Assembly (NCBI GenBank): GCA_022539475.1
Contig: VCMS01000027.1
Location: 1 to 64,000, forward strand
Direction: 5' to 3'
Source: Gracilaria domingensis
Taxonomy: Eukaryota > Rhodophyta > Florideophyceae > Gracilariales > Gracilariaceae
Length of the DNA: 64,000 bases
This document shows, one piece after another, positions 38,271-49,627 of this stretch (positions are counted from its first letter, which is position 1; the number at the start of each line of letters is the position of its first letter). The notes below the pieces were generated by a model. The model made no database searches. It was not told the DNA's origin and saw only the letters and a list, made by a program, of their open reading frames with translations. The position numbers were made by a program, and so were the translations under genes.

Positions 38271-41030
38271 AAAGTTTCATAAGTCCTTGATTGCATGCAT
38301 CTGAGTGCGGTTCCGTGGACCGGCGACGCGAGCGTAAACCTTCGCTTTCTGGTTAAAACACTCTTCAACGCGCCGCGCAGATACTTGCTTCAGCCGATTA
38401 TGAACAATTAATTCTCTCAGTTTACCTAGGAACCCACCGTCGTTATGAGTCGTGTACGCACCAGTCGCTTTCGTCACCTCATTGTTGGCACGCGGTCGTT
38501 TCCTAGATTTGGCCGTTTATTCTCCGCATTCGATGTGATCCGAGTCTCTTCCTTGTCTACATCCATCGCGTCACTCCGTCCTTTCTTCCGTCGCCATGCA
38601 CGCCATTCGCTGTTGTAGCAGATGACAGCTTCCTGAGCGCTTGCTCCCCGGCATGCAAAAAGCCGCTCACCGCTGCCAATACTTTGTTCATCTGCGCAAC
38701 ATCATGCTGCTGAACAACTGCAGTGGTCTTCGGAGATCTTCGTGGCGGCAGGCGGGCGGAAGAACACGAGCCGCCGCGAGAAAGACCAAGCGTGGAGGCG
38801 ATGCTGTCCTATACGAGCGCGCGGCCAGAGCGCGCCGACGGACGACCTTCTTGAAGTAGATAGATTCATCAGCGTTGATGGTGCAGCGGTTGGACTAGAT
38901 GCGGTCGAGGTCGGCGAGAAGTTCCAAGGGCGTTCGGTACACGCCCATGGCGAGGTTGTTCTGGCAGATGGACAGGGCCATGAGGCGCGCGATGAGCTGC
39001 GCCTAACCGCCGATGGGGTTGACGTCCACGGGTTGCAGAGAGATGCTATAGTGGTGGCGGTCGGAGATCTTGCGCAAGACGTCGGCGCCGCGCTTGTTGA
39101 GCAGCTCCTTGGGGTCGCGCAGCGCGTGCACCAGCGCGCGGGACGGACGCCAAGGAGTCATGTGGACGAGGAGGCCACGCGGGAGCTCAGGTCGGGTGTG
39201 GAGCGCAGCGACTGCTGCCGCTTGCACTCGCGTGTACCGCTGCCACGCCAGCAGCCGCCGCCAGCGCCTGCTCTAGTTGAGCGCCCATTTTGCGCGCGCC
39301 GCCACGCCGCTGGCCCTGCGCGAATATGGCCTTGAAATTAGGAGACGGGCCACTCTAGCACACGAGTTGAAGCGCCCAGGTGCACACCGCGCGCGCCCGA
39401 GCCACTTACCCGCTCTCTCTCTTTTCTCCGCTTGCCAATGGAGAAGCCGAGAACATTCTGGTCTTCGGTGTTCTGGTTGATGCACCAACAACTTGCTGCC
39501 TGCTCCGTCTCTCACCGCACTTCCCAAGTTCACCGCATGAAAGGCGGCGTCAGGGACGGGTCGGTGAACGAGACGCTGTCCGACTGGCTGGTCGTCAGTC
39601 TCATTGCTTTTTATCCCATCTTCCAACTAAGGCTGCACCGCATTGAATCATGGGTACGGTAGCGACATTCACACTTCGAGCCGGTTTTGAACATCGTCTA
39701 ACGCGAGCTCATGGTGCTGGAACTCGTCTCTATCCTCTTCTTCATGTACACGCGGCTGGCGCACCCGAAGGCAACTACAGTCCACTCCTTCGAGTTCGCG
39801 CACGTGTTTATATTCGCCTTTGCCTTTTTCTTTCTCGCTGGGGTCATGGCCTCACTTGCGGCGAGCCTTCGCTTGTCAAGTCATCAGAAGGCCATCGAGC
39901 ACATCCCGCTGCCCCATTACCATGCTCTCACCGCCCAGCCATCTATTCGTCCCTAAACTCTCAGACGTCCGCCCGCAGGAAGCGCTCCTCAGCGCACTGG
40001 CGCGGCTTTCCTCCTAACGCTCCGCGCGACGCGAGTGCCGGTCCGCTCTTGCAGAAGGCTTCAACGCCCGTTTGCACGGCTCCTACAGTCCGTGCTCGCC
40101 TGCCAACAGCGTTCGAATGTCGCGAAGCCGAGATTTCTCCTACCTCATAGCATTCGCCGATTTCACAAGCGATTACCACTTTGACAGGAATCCTGCAGAG
40201 AATGCGATCGCAGAAGTGCTCCGCTTGCAATAAGTCAGGACCCCTGGCCTCTACAAAAGAGTATTCTCAATGCTCTCATGCCTCAGTATACAAAACCAGA
40301 TGGTAGTACTGCTCATATTCCTATAATGCGCTATAACGCTCATGAAGATCACTGGGCTCCAGCTCATCCCATCGAGGCACATACATGTTGTCTCTACTCC
40401 ATTCCACCGCTTCTTTGCCACTGGCTGCCTGCAAACAGACTGTAGAATCCATGTACACCGGATGCGCGAAACGATTCTGTCTATGTCAGCGATTATGCTG
40501 AGTCACTCTACCATTTGATCACAGGTAGTGTTTCGATTGCGTCAGATATTGTCACAGAAATTCTCAGCCACGAGCTCATGCTCCGCACCCAGCAAGAACG
40601 GTTACGAAACAACGGGCTCTGGATCTGGTTGAGGTCCTCGAACACGGATACCCCACGGAGTCATACTGGATCAAAGGATGGGTATGATGCCTAATGCTAA
40701 CTGTTACAAGAACTTTTGCATTCGTTTCCGACTGCACCGATCCAGCAACACGTATACCAGGCCAATCTTCAACGAGCGAACATGGGTGAGTCTGTTCTGG
40801 ACATATTAACAGCAAGTGCCGGCAATCAAGATCGTTCTAATATTCTTTAGCAGCTTCAACGCCCTGGTCCTCCGAGTTTCGTTAGCAAGAAACCAGGTAC
40901 TGTTGAAAGACAGTTGAAGGAACCAGCGCACGCAAGTAGTTCCATCAATTCTGCAATGTTTTCACCGCTACCAGGGGTTGAAATAATCCCCTCTTCAGAA
41001 TCCCTTCGACGGGAAGTTTTTCTTCAGCAC
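38271..41030. other. Decayed coding-like DNA, both strands
   Basis: 38,700-40,230 is GC-rich. The minus strand at about 38,830-39,230 gives a protein-like frame with two stops (ELLNKRGADVLRKI, then ICQNNLAMGVYRTPLEL, then NADESIYFKKVVRRRAL), which I cannot place in a family. On the plus strand, about 40,230-41,070 also reads coherently in one frame (MRYNAHEDHWAPAHPIEAH..., LRTQQERLRNNGLW) with a few stops. These look like two old pseudogenes of unknown type. Confidence 0.35.
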
Positions 41031-42110
41031 TCACACGTTTTGCGTGTTCTGATGAGAATATACAGAACGAATTTTACTGTATCCAACGCGGCGAGTGCGG
41101 TAGTTTACCAAGTGGCATGCAATTTTCAGAATTCTCCGGCGCTTCGCATGTGTGGAAGGCAGTGTACATGACAGACGTTTGAAAGGAGCGAAAAGACCAC
41201 GCACGCTCCATTCTGCACTTTGCCGCTCTCTGAGATAAAGTCGTTGCAGAGTTAAGTCGAGAGCCACCATACCAGTAGATTTTCGAAGATAATTCGATTC
41301 ATTCACCTTGCGCGCTCGCACCAATTGGCCCTTCGCTGCTGCTACATTAGCCACAAAAGCCCGGTCGCCTAAAATCGCATATCCTGGCGTCCTGCTTTCG
41401 TCATCGCGCAAAGAAGGATAATACAATCCGAAAATGTACGCAAGGCGACTATCATGCCAGCAACCAGGAAAATTAACCGCAGCATGGATTATCTACCCAC
41501 GAAAGTTCCATACCAATAGGTTGGTAACTTCAACCTTTTGCGTAAACGCATTATAATATGCGTTTAGCGTATCATAATCTTCGAAGTTGCTAACCTTCAT
41601 TCAGGCTCCGTCGGTTAATCCGAAAATGCCTCCCATTTCAAACCTGTGTGGTCTGTGCCGCTGCAAAAGAGCAGCGAAAGCCTTCATTTCTGCTGGACCT
41701 GGCCACTCAATTCGAAAGACTTTGTTACATTTGTCACTAACAACACCGGCGAGTATCTCTAATGCAAAGTTGAGCCACGCTGACACTGATGATGGGGTCA
41801 TTCCAAACACAGGACATAAGGAGTACATGACGTCTCCTGATCCTATGAACCATAGGCACATTCCAAGAATGTCTACAGTTGACATTATCGCCCGTCGTCC
41901 TGCTTTGCTATTTGTGCGCTTGGATGGAGACTTTCGTTTCACTCTTCGTCGTTGATTTGCAAACAATGGTAACATTTCGTTGAAAAACAAAGATCTTGGA
42001 ATGCTCAAGGCGACGACCAGTTCATGTTCTGTCCCAAATTTAGATGTTGCCTCGCAGTTTCTTCTAACAGTGGATGTTGCAAGCCTGCTCTCCGGTATTT
42101 CTTGGTGCAT
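41031..42110 (-). pseudogene. PIF/Harbinger-like DDE transposase remnant
   Basis: One minus-strand frame of 360 codons with two internal stops, TGA at 41,601-41,603 and TAG at 41,493-41,495. It contains a helical region with WLNFALEIL, then GLTDGA (first catalytic Asp), a NFPGCWHDS segment typical of DDE_Tnp_4 proteins, LGDRAF (second Asp) and RQSAEWSVRGLFAPFKRL (catalytic Glu). The same frame stays open upstream at 42,144-42,407, beyond one more stop, and may hold the N-terminus. Because only stop codons and no frameshifts are present, decay is limited. The Myb/SANT-like pseudogene to the left may be its former partner gene. Confidence 0.65.
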
Positions 42111-42348
42111 GTGTACCTTCTTGTGCGTGTGTGAGTCGTTTCAACTTGTGTGGCTAGAACGAATACAAGCAGTGCCATCAATGCAGTGGCAAGAAAGAGA
42201 AAGTCGTCGTTCCCTTTCGTGGATGAGAGTCGATGGGGCGAGAAGGTTTATTGCGTCGAGCAGCATTAACGGTGGCGGAGCTTGCAAGCCATTTGCACTT
42301 TTTATGCGAGGTAAACGTAAACATGCTTGTTGCTTACATGTAGAGAAC

Positions 42349-42397
42349 GTTTGGGAAACTGTTTCGCGGTCGATAGCCCCGAAACAGTTTCCCAAAC
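42349..42397. other. Perfect 18-bp hairpin upstream of the transposase remnant
   Basis: GTTTGGGAAACTGTTTCG (42,349-42,366) and its exact complement (42,380-42,397) flank a 13-nt loop. It lies ~240 bp upstream of the transposase frame and could be a nested terminal repeat of the transposon, but a second copy on the far side was not found. Confidence 0.6.
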
Positions 42398-42407
42398 ATC
42401 GTGTCAC

Positions 42408-43360
42408 TTACGTTCACGTTGGCGCCCGCTGATTGGCTTACTTGATGGGAAAGTAGGAGTAGTGTTAATTCTCGAATGAACACATTGTTCCCACTGACTG
42501 ACGGCTTAAAATGTCTTGAACATAATGACTATGACTGACAGCATAGTTACAATCTTAAAGCTCCATAAACTTCACAGTAAAAAGATGATGGTATAAGTTT
42601 TAGGCATAACTTCATGTATCTAAACCAGATATACCAATTAAGAATCGTTACAAGGTTAAAATCGAACATTTTCGACAAATTTATGGCATAAACATATCGA
42701 TATTCTCGCCTAAAAATGCTATTTTGGCACTTTTTGTATGCCATAAACTAAGAAGTCATTGCAGCTTTAGCAATCTTTGCGGCTTAGTTTCACTCGATTT
42801 GCGCAAGAGATTACGAATATCGAAGAAATTTCAAGCTCTACGACATGAGTTTATAGTTGACGGCATAATACGATAGTCATCTTTAGTCATCTTTAGTCAT
42901 CTTGAGATGACTTGAGATGCTATATATGGGTTACGTATTGCTGTAAGTCATCTGTTAGTGTGAGTGTCTAGTATGCGCGTATACCATTAAATCACTCCAC
43001 GTGGACAATTTTGCAAACATTCGAAAGAACTAAAACACTCTCAACAAGGCGTCCATTAACAAGACGTGCCTATTACTACAAATATTATCGTATTTTGATT
43101 CTATGGCATTTTCCCGCACTTCCCTGTGATTCTTCAGTTCGTACTATACGTCGTCCACGTGGACATTGCCATGCGCCTATTTATCTTTAAGGCATATCTG
43201 GCGTGGCATATGCCCCATGTTAAGGACGTTATCTATATTATACACTCGTGCATTATAATTTCCATATTTCGCACAGAGCGCTTTTTCCCGCATCTACTAG
43301 CTCAAAAATTGCAATAATACGTAAATAGTAAAACATTTCCAGCAAAGATGCGTAATTTAA
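42408..43360. other. AT-rich gene-free interval before element C
   Basis: No gene seen. Near 42,870-42,925 the unit TAGTCATCTT is repeated in tandem, ending in the palindrome AGTCATCTTGAGATGACT. Confidence 0.5.
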
Positions 43361-43733
43361 TGCTCCTCCCGGTGGCACACGTCGCACTAAGCTCTTGAGA
43401 GCCGGAGCAGGGGCTTGAAGGTATTAGATCCCCGATTTGCCAACCTCCCACACCAAATGGTAGAGTCAAGCACCAACTAGGCTATAGTGATATCAGTTCG
43501 GTTCTGCAGTCACCAATTGGTAAGTCTAGTCGTCCTACTACTAGTTTTGCTAAATACGAGGGTAGTACGTGCTTGCTGCACACCAGTAGGGGCGAATTTA
43601 CCACTTGGTCACTGTGCACGATAGGCAGCGGTAGGTGCTGCCGAACTATTAGGTGTCACGTGTTTCAAGCTCGGCAGAGTCGAGCCCACACGGGACTCCT
43701 CGCTGACAGGTCGCCCCAATCGGTTATACCACA
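43361..43733 (+). repeat. Left terminal block of element C (373 bp, truncated)
   Basis: Homologous to bases ~26-397 of the 397-bp block of element A. It ends TATACCACA, four to five bases before the PBS. The left flank (GCGTAATTTAA) is unrelated, so the first ~25 bp of the block, and any longer LTR, have been lost. Confidence 0.75.
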
Positions 43734-43738
43734 TATTT

Positions 43739-43753
43739 TGGTCTCCTGACCTA
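43739..43753 (+). other. Primer binding site of element C
   Basis: TGGTCTCCTGACCTAG, a two-base variant of the element A site, at the same distance from the terminal block. Confidence 0.65.
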
Positions 43754-43867
43754 GAATATGTGGAGTGTCAAGTGGTTTAGGAAAGGGATGATCTAGAAGT
43801 CACGAGATACCCGAGTGGTTTGGTTTCCGTTGCCGAAGCAATTCATTCCGATACCAATTACCTAACA

Positions 43868-45505
43868 ATGGAGAAACGGGGCGCGCGTCACCCAAGAAGG
43901 GCGCCGAGCGCTCCACTAAGTGATCACCCCATACGGGGTTCAGTGTCTTATCCGGTGTTTGATAACCCAGAGGACCTGATTCGGAACGTTCACCTAAGAG
44001 AAAAAAGGTAGACCGAGAGGCTGGGGCCCCTCGACCATTCCCCGGGCCGCCCAGGTGGACGCAGGGGCTGGCGATGCTGCGGCGGAGCCCGCTACCGTAA
44101 CAACCCCAGTAGTAGACCAAGTGGAGGTGCTAGTTGGTCTGCGACTGGACCTGTACGAGGTCACCCGAGTAGTAGTTGATCGAGCCTCCCAGGAGATTCT
44201 CGAAAAGGTACCCGTGGTGGTGTTACAGTACCTCGAGAACGAGGTAGGCGGACATATTGACCGATTGGTGATGCTGGCTTTGCAGCAGAGGGAAGCTACT
44301 GTTCAGCCGGAGATGGTCACCCAGGCCGCGCACATGAAGCACGCTCCCCCTCCTTCTCTGCAGCATCTGCAGCTAAACCACGGCTCAATCTCCATTCCAA
44401 CCTTCCTACACAACGAATTGGTGAAGGATTTATCGACCGCTTGGGGAAAGGGGCAGAGCCTCCGGGGATGGAGAGCCCGAAGTACGTGTACCTCCCCCAA
44501 CACACCGGTGTAGCTTCGTCAGGATCAGATGGTGGAGACCCTGATGGAGATTCGTCGAGCTCAGGAGACGAGCGTCGATGTAAACCAAATGGTAAGAAGA
44601 AGAAGACCAAACGAGGAAAGAGAAAGAGTCGCCGGTCGGACTCGGACTCTTCGTCCTCGGATACCGATTTGGATTCGTCAGGAGACGACGACCGTAAAGG
44701 TTCACGACGCAAGAGGAAGAACTCTCGCCTGAAGAAAGGAAAGAATTCCCGCAAGGGTAAAACCAAAAGGTATAAAGATTCGGACTCGACTTCCGACGAG
44801 AAAACTGACCTAGAGGTGCTTACACCGCTTAACGATTTATTCACCAAAGCGGTTGATTATCGTACCTATGGGCTGGAGAGTAGACAGGCTGAGTATACTA
44901 GCGAGGTAGCTCAGAAGATAACGAAGCATCATAGGAAGCTTCGTTTTCAACTGGGTGACACTCGCCTTACCGGGGACGGTCCCATTGCGATCATTGATTT
45001 CCTTCAAAGGTTCAAGATAGCATGTGCCCAGAATGGGTTTTCAAAGGCAGCGGCCATGTCGTTGTTTCAAATTTACCTAACCGGTCAGGCTGGAGCCTTG
45101 CTCCACAGCCACCTCCAAGGGAATACTATGGCGGTGGACGAAGGCGAAACGGAAATGTTGACAACGTACCCCCAAGTGGTCAACTTCCTGCTAGAAACCT
45201 ACGCGACCGATGAGGTAATTCAAGAAGCATATGCTGAGGTACTCGCATACCGCCAGCGCGCGAGGCAAACCGAATTGGAGTTTGCTGGCTCCCTATGGGC
45301 GCTAGCTTCAAGCTGTGGAAGTGCCTTTACCACCAAAAGGTTGAAATCAATGTACGCTGACAACGTGGAGAAGTCTATCCGGTCACAGGTCCGTAACTAC
45401 CTTGCTAATAACCGCACGGTGGATTATGACGAAGTAGCTCGCCGTGCGCATGGGCTCGGCGATACCGTTCGGTCGGCTTCCCGGAAGAACCCAGTGCCAC
45501 TTGGC
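43868..45505 (+). pseudogene. gag: gag of element C (decayed, 3' end deleted)
   Basis: The ATG at 43,868 matches that of element A. After an early frame break the frame is open from about 44,441 through the capsid-like region to 45,505. There the sequence jumps into protease (homologue of about 4,935 in element A). The zinc knuckle and the gag stop are lost in the deletion. The uninterrupted middle shows that the frame break near 2,988 in element A is a local indel there. Confidence 0.75.
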
Positions 45506-46083
45506 AAACCATTCAAAGACCATTTACGGTTATGGGGACGCTTACGATAATGGTGTTAATTGACACCATGAAGGTCCGAGTTCGTTTCATCGTCGTTAAC
45601 CAGCTGGCAACAGACTGCATTTTGGGGACAACTTTCATAGACCAGCACGTTCGGGCGATCTAACCCCGCTCCAAGACGGTACTATTCCATAATGGTCCGC
45701 GCATTGCCATCATAGGCAACCAAAAAGGGGCTCCACCCCCGCAAGCGGAGCCTGAACTCCAACCGGTCCCGGAAAATAATCTATCCAATAAGGTTCGACT
45801 AGCACGGGCAGTGACCATACCACCTAAGAACCACTTGGTAGTGAAGGTAACTTGTCAGCGACCTGGCCTGTTGTCCATCCAAAACTAGTACAGGTTAGCT
45901 GAAAGACATATGACCCTAATGGCAAACAGAATAGTCCATAACATTCCCACCAAACCGTTTTAGGTCTACCTGAGCAACTTCAGCAATCGCCCGGTCAAAC
46001 TCTCAAAACATACTGTAATCGGTCTGGCCCTCCGAGTTTCACGTACGATCTTCAACATCACACTACAATGGTCTCACGAGGTC
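45506..46083 (+). pseudogene. Protease remnant of element C
   Basis: Only sequence downstream of the catalytic DTG motif remains, starting at the deletion point. It contains further stops, for example a TAA near 45,662. The region near 45,800-45,850 preserves the ancestral frame and identifies the one-base loss near 5,215 in element A. Confidence 0.65.
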
Positions 46084-49000
46084 GTGGACTGTAAGGAACG
46101 GGGAGGCAGTGTCAAATCGCTACAACCAAGCCAGGAGGTGCAACGGCTAGCCGAGCGAGAAAATCAGAAATTGGAGCTATACCCAGTTACCAGTTGGGAA
46201 AATGAGGTCAACATAGGACGTGAAGGGGAAGAGCTCAGAGCTCGGATCCTAGCACTCTTGGAGCCATTCAGTACCATTTGGTCAGGTAAGTTGGGAGCCA
46301 TTAAAGCCACCCAACAAAGGATCGACCTTAAACCGGACTCTCGTCCCATCCACCAACAGTCCTACCGCGCGGGACATAAGGCCCGTGAGGTAAGACTGGA
46401 GGAGGAGGAGCGGATGCTCCGTAAAGGAGTGGTGGAGCCGGCCAACTCGGAATAGGCTAGCCCAGTAGTGCTAGTCCAAAAACGAAGGGAGACCCGTATG
46501 CGGTTTTGTATTGACTACAGAAAGCTAAATGCCGTAACAGTGAGGGATTTCTAAACGATCCCGAGAATGGATGAGTGCACCGACTCGTTAGGGGATTCAA
46601 ACATCTTCACCACACTGGATGCAAACTGCGGCTACTGGCAAAGCAAAATACCAGAAGGTGATCGGGACAAGACCGCGTTCACGTTTCACGCAAGACTTTA
46701 CGGCTTTCTGCGTATGTCGTTTGGCTTACAAAACGTGCCAACTACCTTCCATGGGGCATTTGACATAATTCTGTCGAAAGTGAAGTGGACGACCGCATTG
46801 GTATATATAGATGATGGAGTCATCTATTCGAAATCCCTTGAGGAGCACTTCACGCACGTCTAAGTGGTGTTAGAGTTGCTACTGAAGACAGGCGTGACCC
46901 TCAAGCTACGGAAGTGTATGTTCTTCAACCAAGATGTAGAGTACCTAGGGCACACAATAGGCCCCGGGAAACTCGAAATGACCAAGCGGAATATCCGAGC
47001 GGTGCAGGAAGCGAAGCTCTTTGCATCGCAGACGGACATACGATCCTTTATAAGTCTATCTAACGTCTACCGACGGTTCATAAAGGGCTTCGCAAAGATA
47101 CCGGCACCACTGAACCGGAGGCTACAGAATGGGAAACCGACCCACTTTGACCACTTGGAAGAGGACGAGGTAGAGGCCTTCTACAAGCTAAAAGCGGCGC
47201 TTCTCTCCCCACCGGTACTGGCACTGCCCCAGACAGGCCTCCCATATACGTTGGACACAGACGCATCAGATGCCCAAATAGGCTCCTGCCTCATGAGCAG
47301 GAGGACGGCATGCTTGCACCAATTGGATATTGAAGTAGGTCTCTCAACCAGGCGGAGCAGAACTACACCGTAACCGAAAAAGAGGGCCTAACGGTAATCT
47401 AGAGCATGCCCATGCTACGCCCGTACCTATATGGGGTGCGATTTACGCTCCGAACGGATCATGACTCCTTAAGGGTGTATCCTGGGCTTAGCCGACGCCT
47501 CGGGACGTTTAGCCCAATGGCAGCTGAGACTCTCTGAGTTTGAATACGACGTGCAGTACGGCCTAGGTGTCAAACACCGAGTAGCCGACGCTATGTCGCC
47601 GCTAAACACCGATGGGTTAGATACAGAACCAGTGGAGGACGATATCCCGTGCTTGACAATAGAGACGACAAACCGGGAGGTCAACGAAGTTCTAAAGGGA
47701 TACTAGGATGATAACAGCCCGTACCAAGTGGTAGTGAAGGCTCTGCTCCTTGTAGAGGCAGGGGAGCATGCCCCAATCACCTGTGAGGAATTTCTACGAG
47801 AGCAATCGACCGATAGGTTCCGAAAGACGCTCGCTGACGGACTGGGAAAGAAGGACTCTCAATTCGACATTGACCACAACGAGTATCTGGTTCGACGCTC
47901 ACTTCTAGACGGAGCTCTCCAAAAGGTTGTACCCGAGTCACCAAGACAAAGGGTGTTGTATCTTTCACACAACCCGCCGCTCTCGGGACACCCCGGAGCC
48001 ACGCGGTTATATTACACCCTTCGGAGGCAGTTCTATTGGCTGCACATGGCCAACGACGTATATACCTATGTGGCGCAGTGCAATTCGTGCATTAAGACCC
48101 GAGGTGGTGTTAGGAAGCACAGGAAGTACCTGAAGCTATTCCCGGGGGCCGGGCCGCTGGAGTTTGTCGCCATCGACATACTAGGGCCCCTGCCGAAGAT
48201 CTCAGAGGGTTATCGCTTTATGAAAGTTATAACGGATAGGTTCAAGAAGGTAACGAGAGCAATACCTCTGAAGAACCAAACGGCGACCACCTTGGCGACA
48301 GCTTTCTTCGAAAACTGGGTTTACCCGTACGGTGCTCCTATATACTTACTGACCGACAACGGTTTGAACTTAGCTTCGAAGTTTTTCGAAGCCGTCTGCA
48401 CCATTTTGGGTATTAAGCACTACTTCACTACGGTCTATCATCCGCAAGCTAACGGCCAAGTGGAGAGATTCAAGAAGACCGTAGTGGCGCGTCTTCGTCA
48501 ATTATGTCGAAGAACATCAAACCTCGTGGTCGGAGTACGTTCAACCATTGGCGTACGCTTACAACCTCCAGGTCCAAAGGATCACACAAATGACCCTCTT
48601 TGACCTGGTACTGTCGCGTAGACCACATGGTACCATTGTCCAGGCTGGAACAGAACGCTGCGAAGCGGTGGGTACGCTTACCTCCGCAAAGGTCAAAAAC
48701 ACGATACTGCAGAAGTTGCGTACCGCCCTAGCGCACGCCAAAGTCAAGATGACGGCGGCCAAGGAGCGATAGAAAGCCGACTATGACCGTCACGTGAGCA
48801 GAACAACCAAAGTGGTAGAGGGAGATATGGTCTTCCTCGACGTACCACAAAAAGGTAAGCGACCGACCCCAGCCGAGATGGAAGACGAGATCCGAATGGT
48901 TGAGGACATCAATTCCAAGCTTCTAACCAAATCAACGAGACCATACAAAGTTATTCACTCCGATGAGCATACCGCTACGGTTATAATGGACGGTTTGGAG

Positions 49001-49500
49001 AATGCCGCCTCCATCGACAGGATTGTCAAGGCAACGCGAGCTGTGGCGATGGCGACATAACCAATAGGCGAAACAACTCAACGACAGGAACAGAGGAGGG
49101 AAGCTCCTCCCTCTCTGACGAGTTCTCCGAAAGGTCAATCTCCCTCGAGGGCCGTAACAGCTGACCCCACAACCCAAACGGCACAGGAAAAGGAGCCATA
49201 ACGAGAATAGAAGGTCACGCTACCGACGGGGAGTCACACTCCCCAAGACCACACGGAACATTCACACCCCCAAGTGGACACTGAGGAGTGTGCGATTGAC
49301 ACAATCATAGGTCACGAACACACCACAGACGGCATTCGCTATAAGGTAAAGTGGTACGGATGGTCGTCAGAGTACGACTCCATGGTACCACCTGGTCATA
49401 TTCCCAACAACCTTATAATAAGATACTGACGCAAACAATGGAGGACGCCCCCCCCAACTGGTACAGCACCGCGTGGTACGCGCCGCTAACGAGGAGGGGG
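46084..49500 (+). pseudogene. pol: pol of element C (decayed RT, RNase H, integrase, chromodomain)
   Basis: RT retains YIDD at 46,804-46,815 but is broken by stops near 46,453, 46,552 and 46,861. RNase H is frameshifted near 47,300. Integrase is the best preserved part (47,728-48,603, with H2C2, DNG and the NGQVERF glutamate). A chromodomain-like end lies near 49,290-49,430. Several element A lesions can be dated by comparison: here the residue at the element A TAA (7,752) is Tyr. Confidence 0.78.
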
Positions 49501-49627
49501 GGGGGGGTCGAAGCCCTTGAACGCCATAGAGAAAGCTAAACTAACATAACAGGAAAACGGAAAGAGATCACAAAGCAAGATATTTTATTAGTCGAGAGGG
49601 GCCCACAAGAGCTAACCGCTAGGTAAC

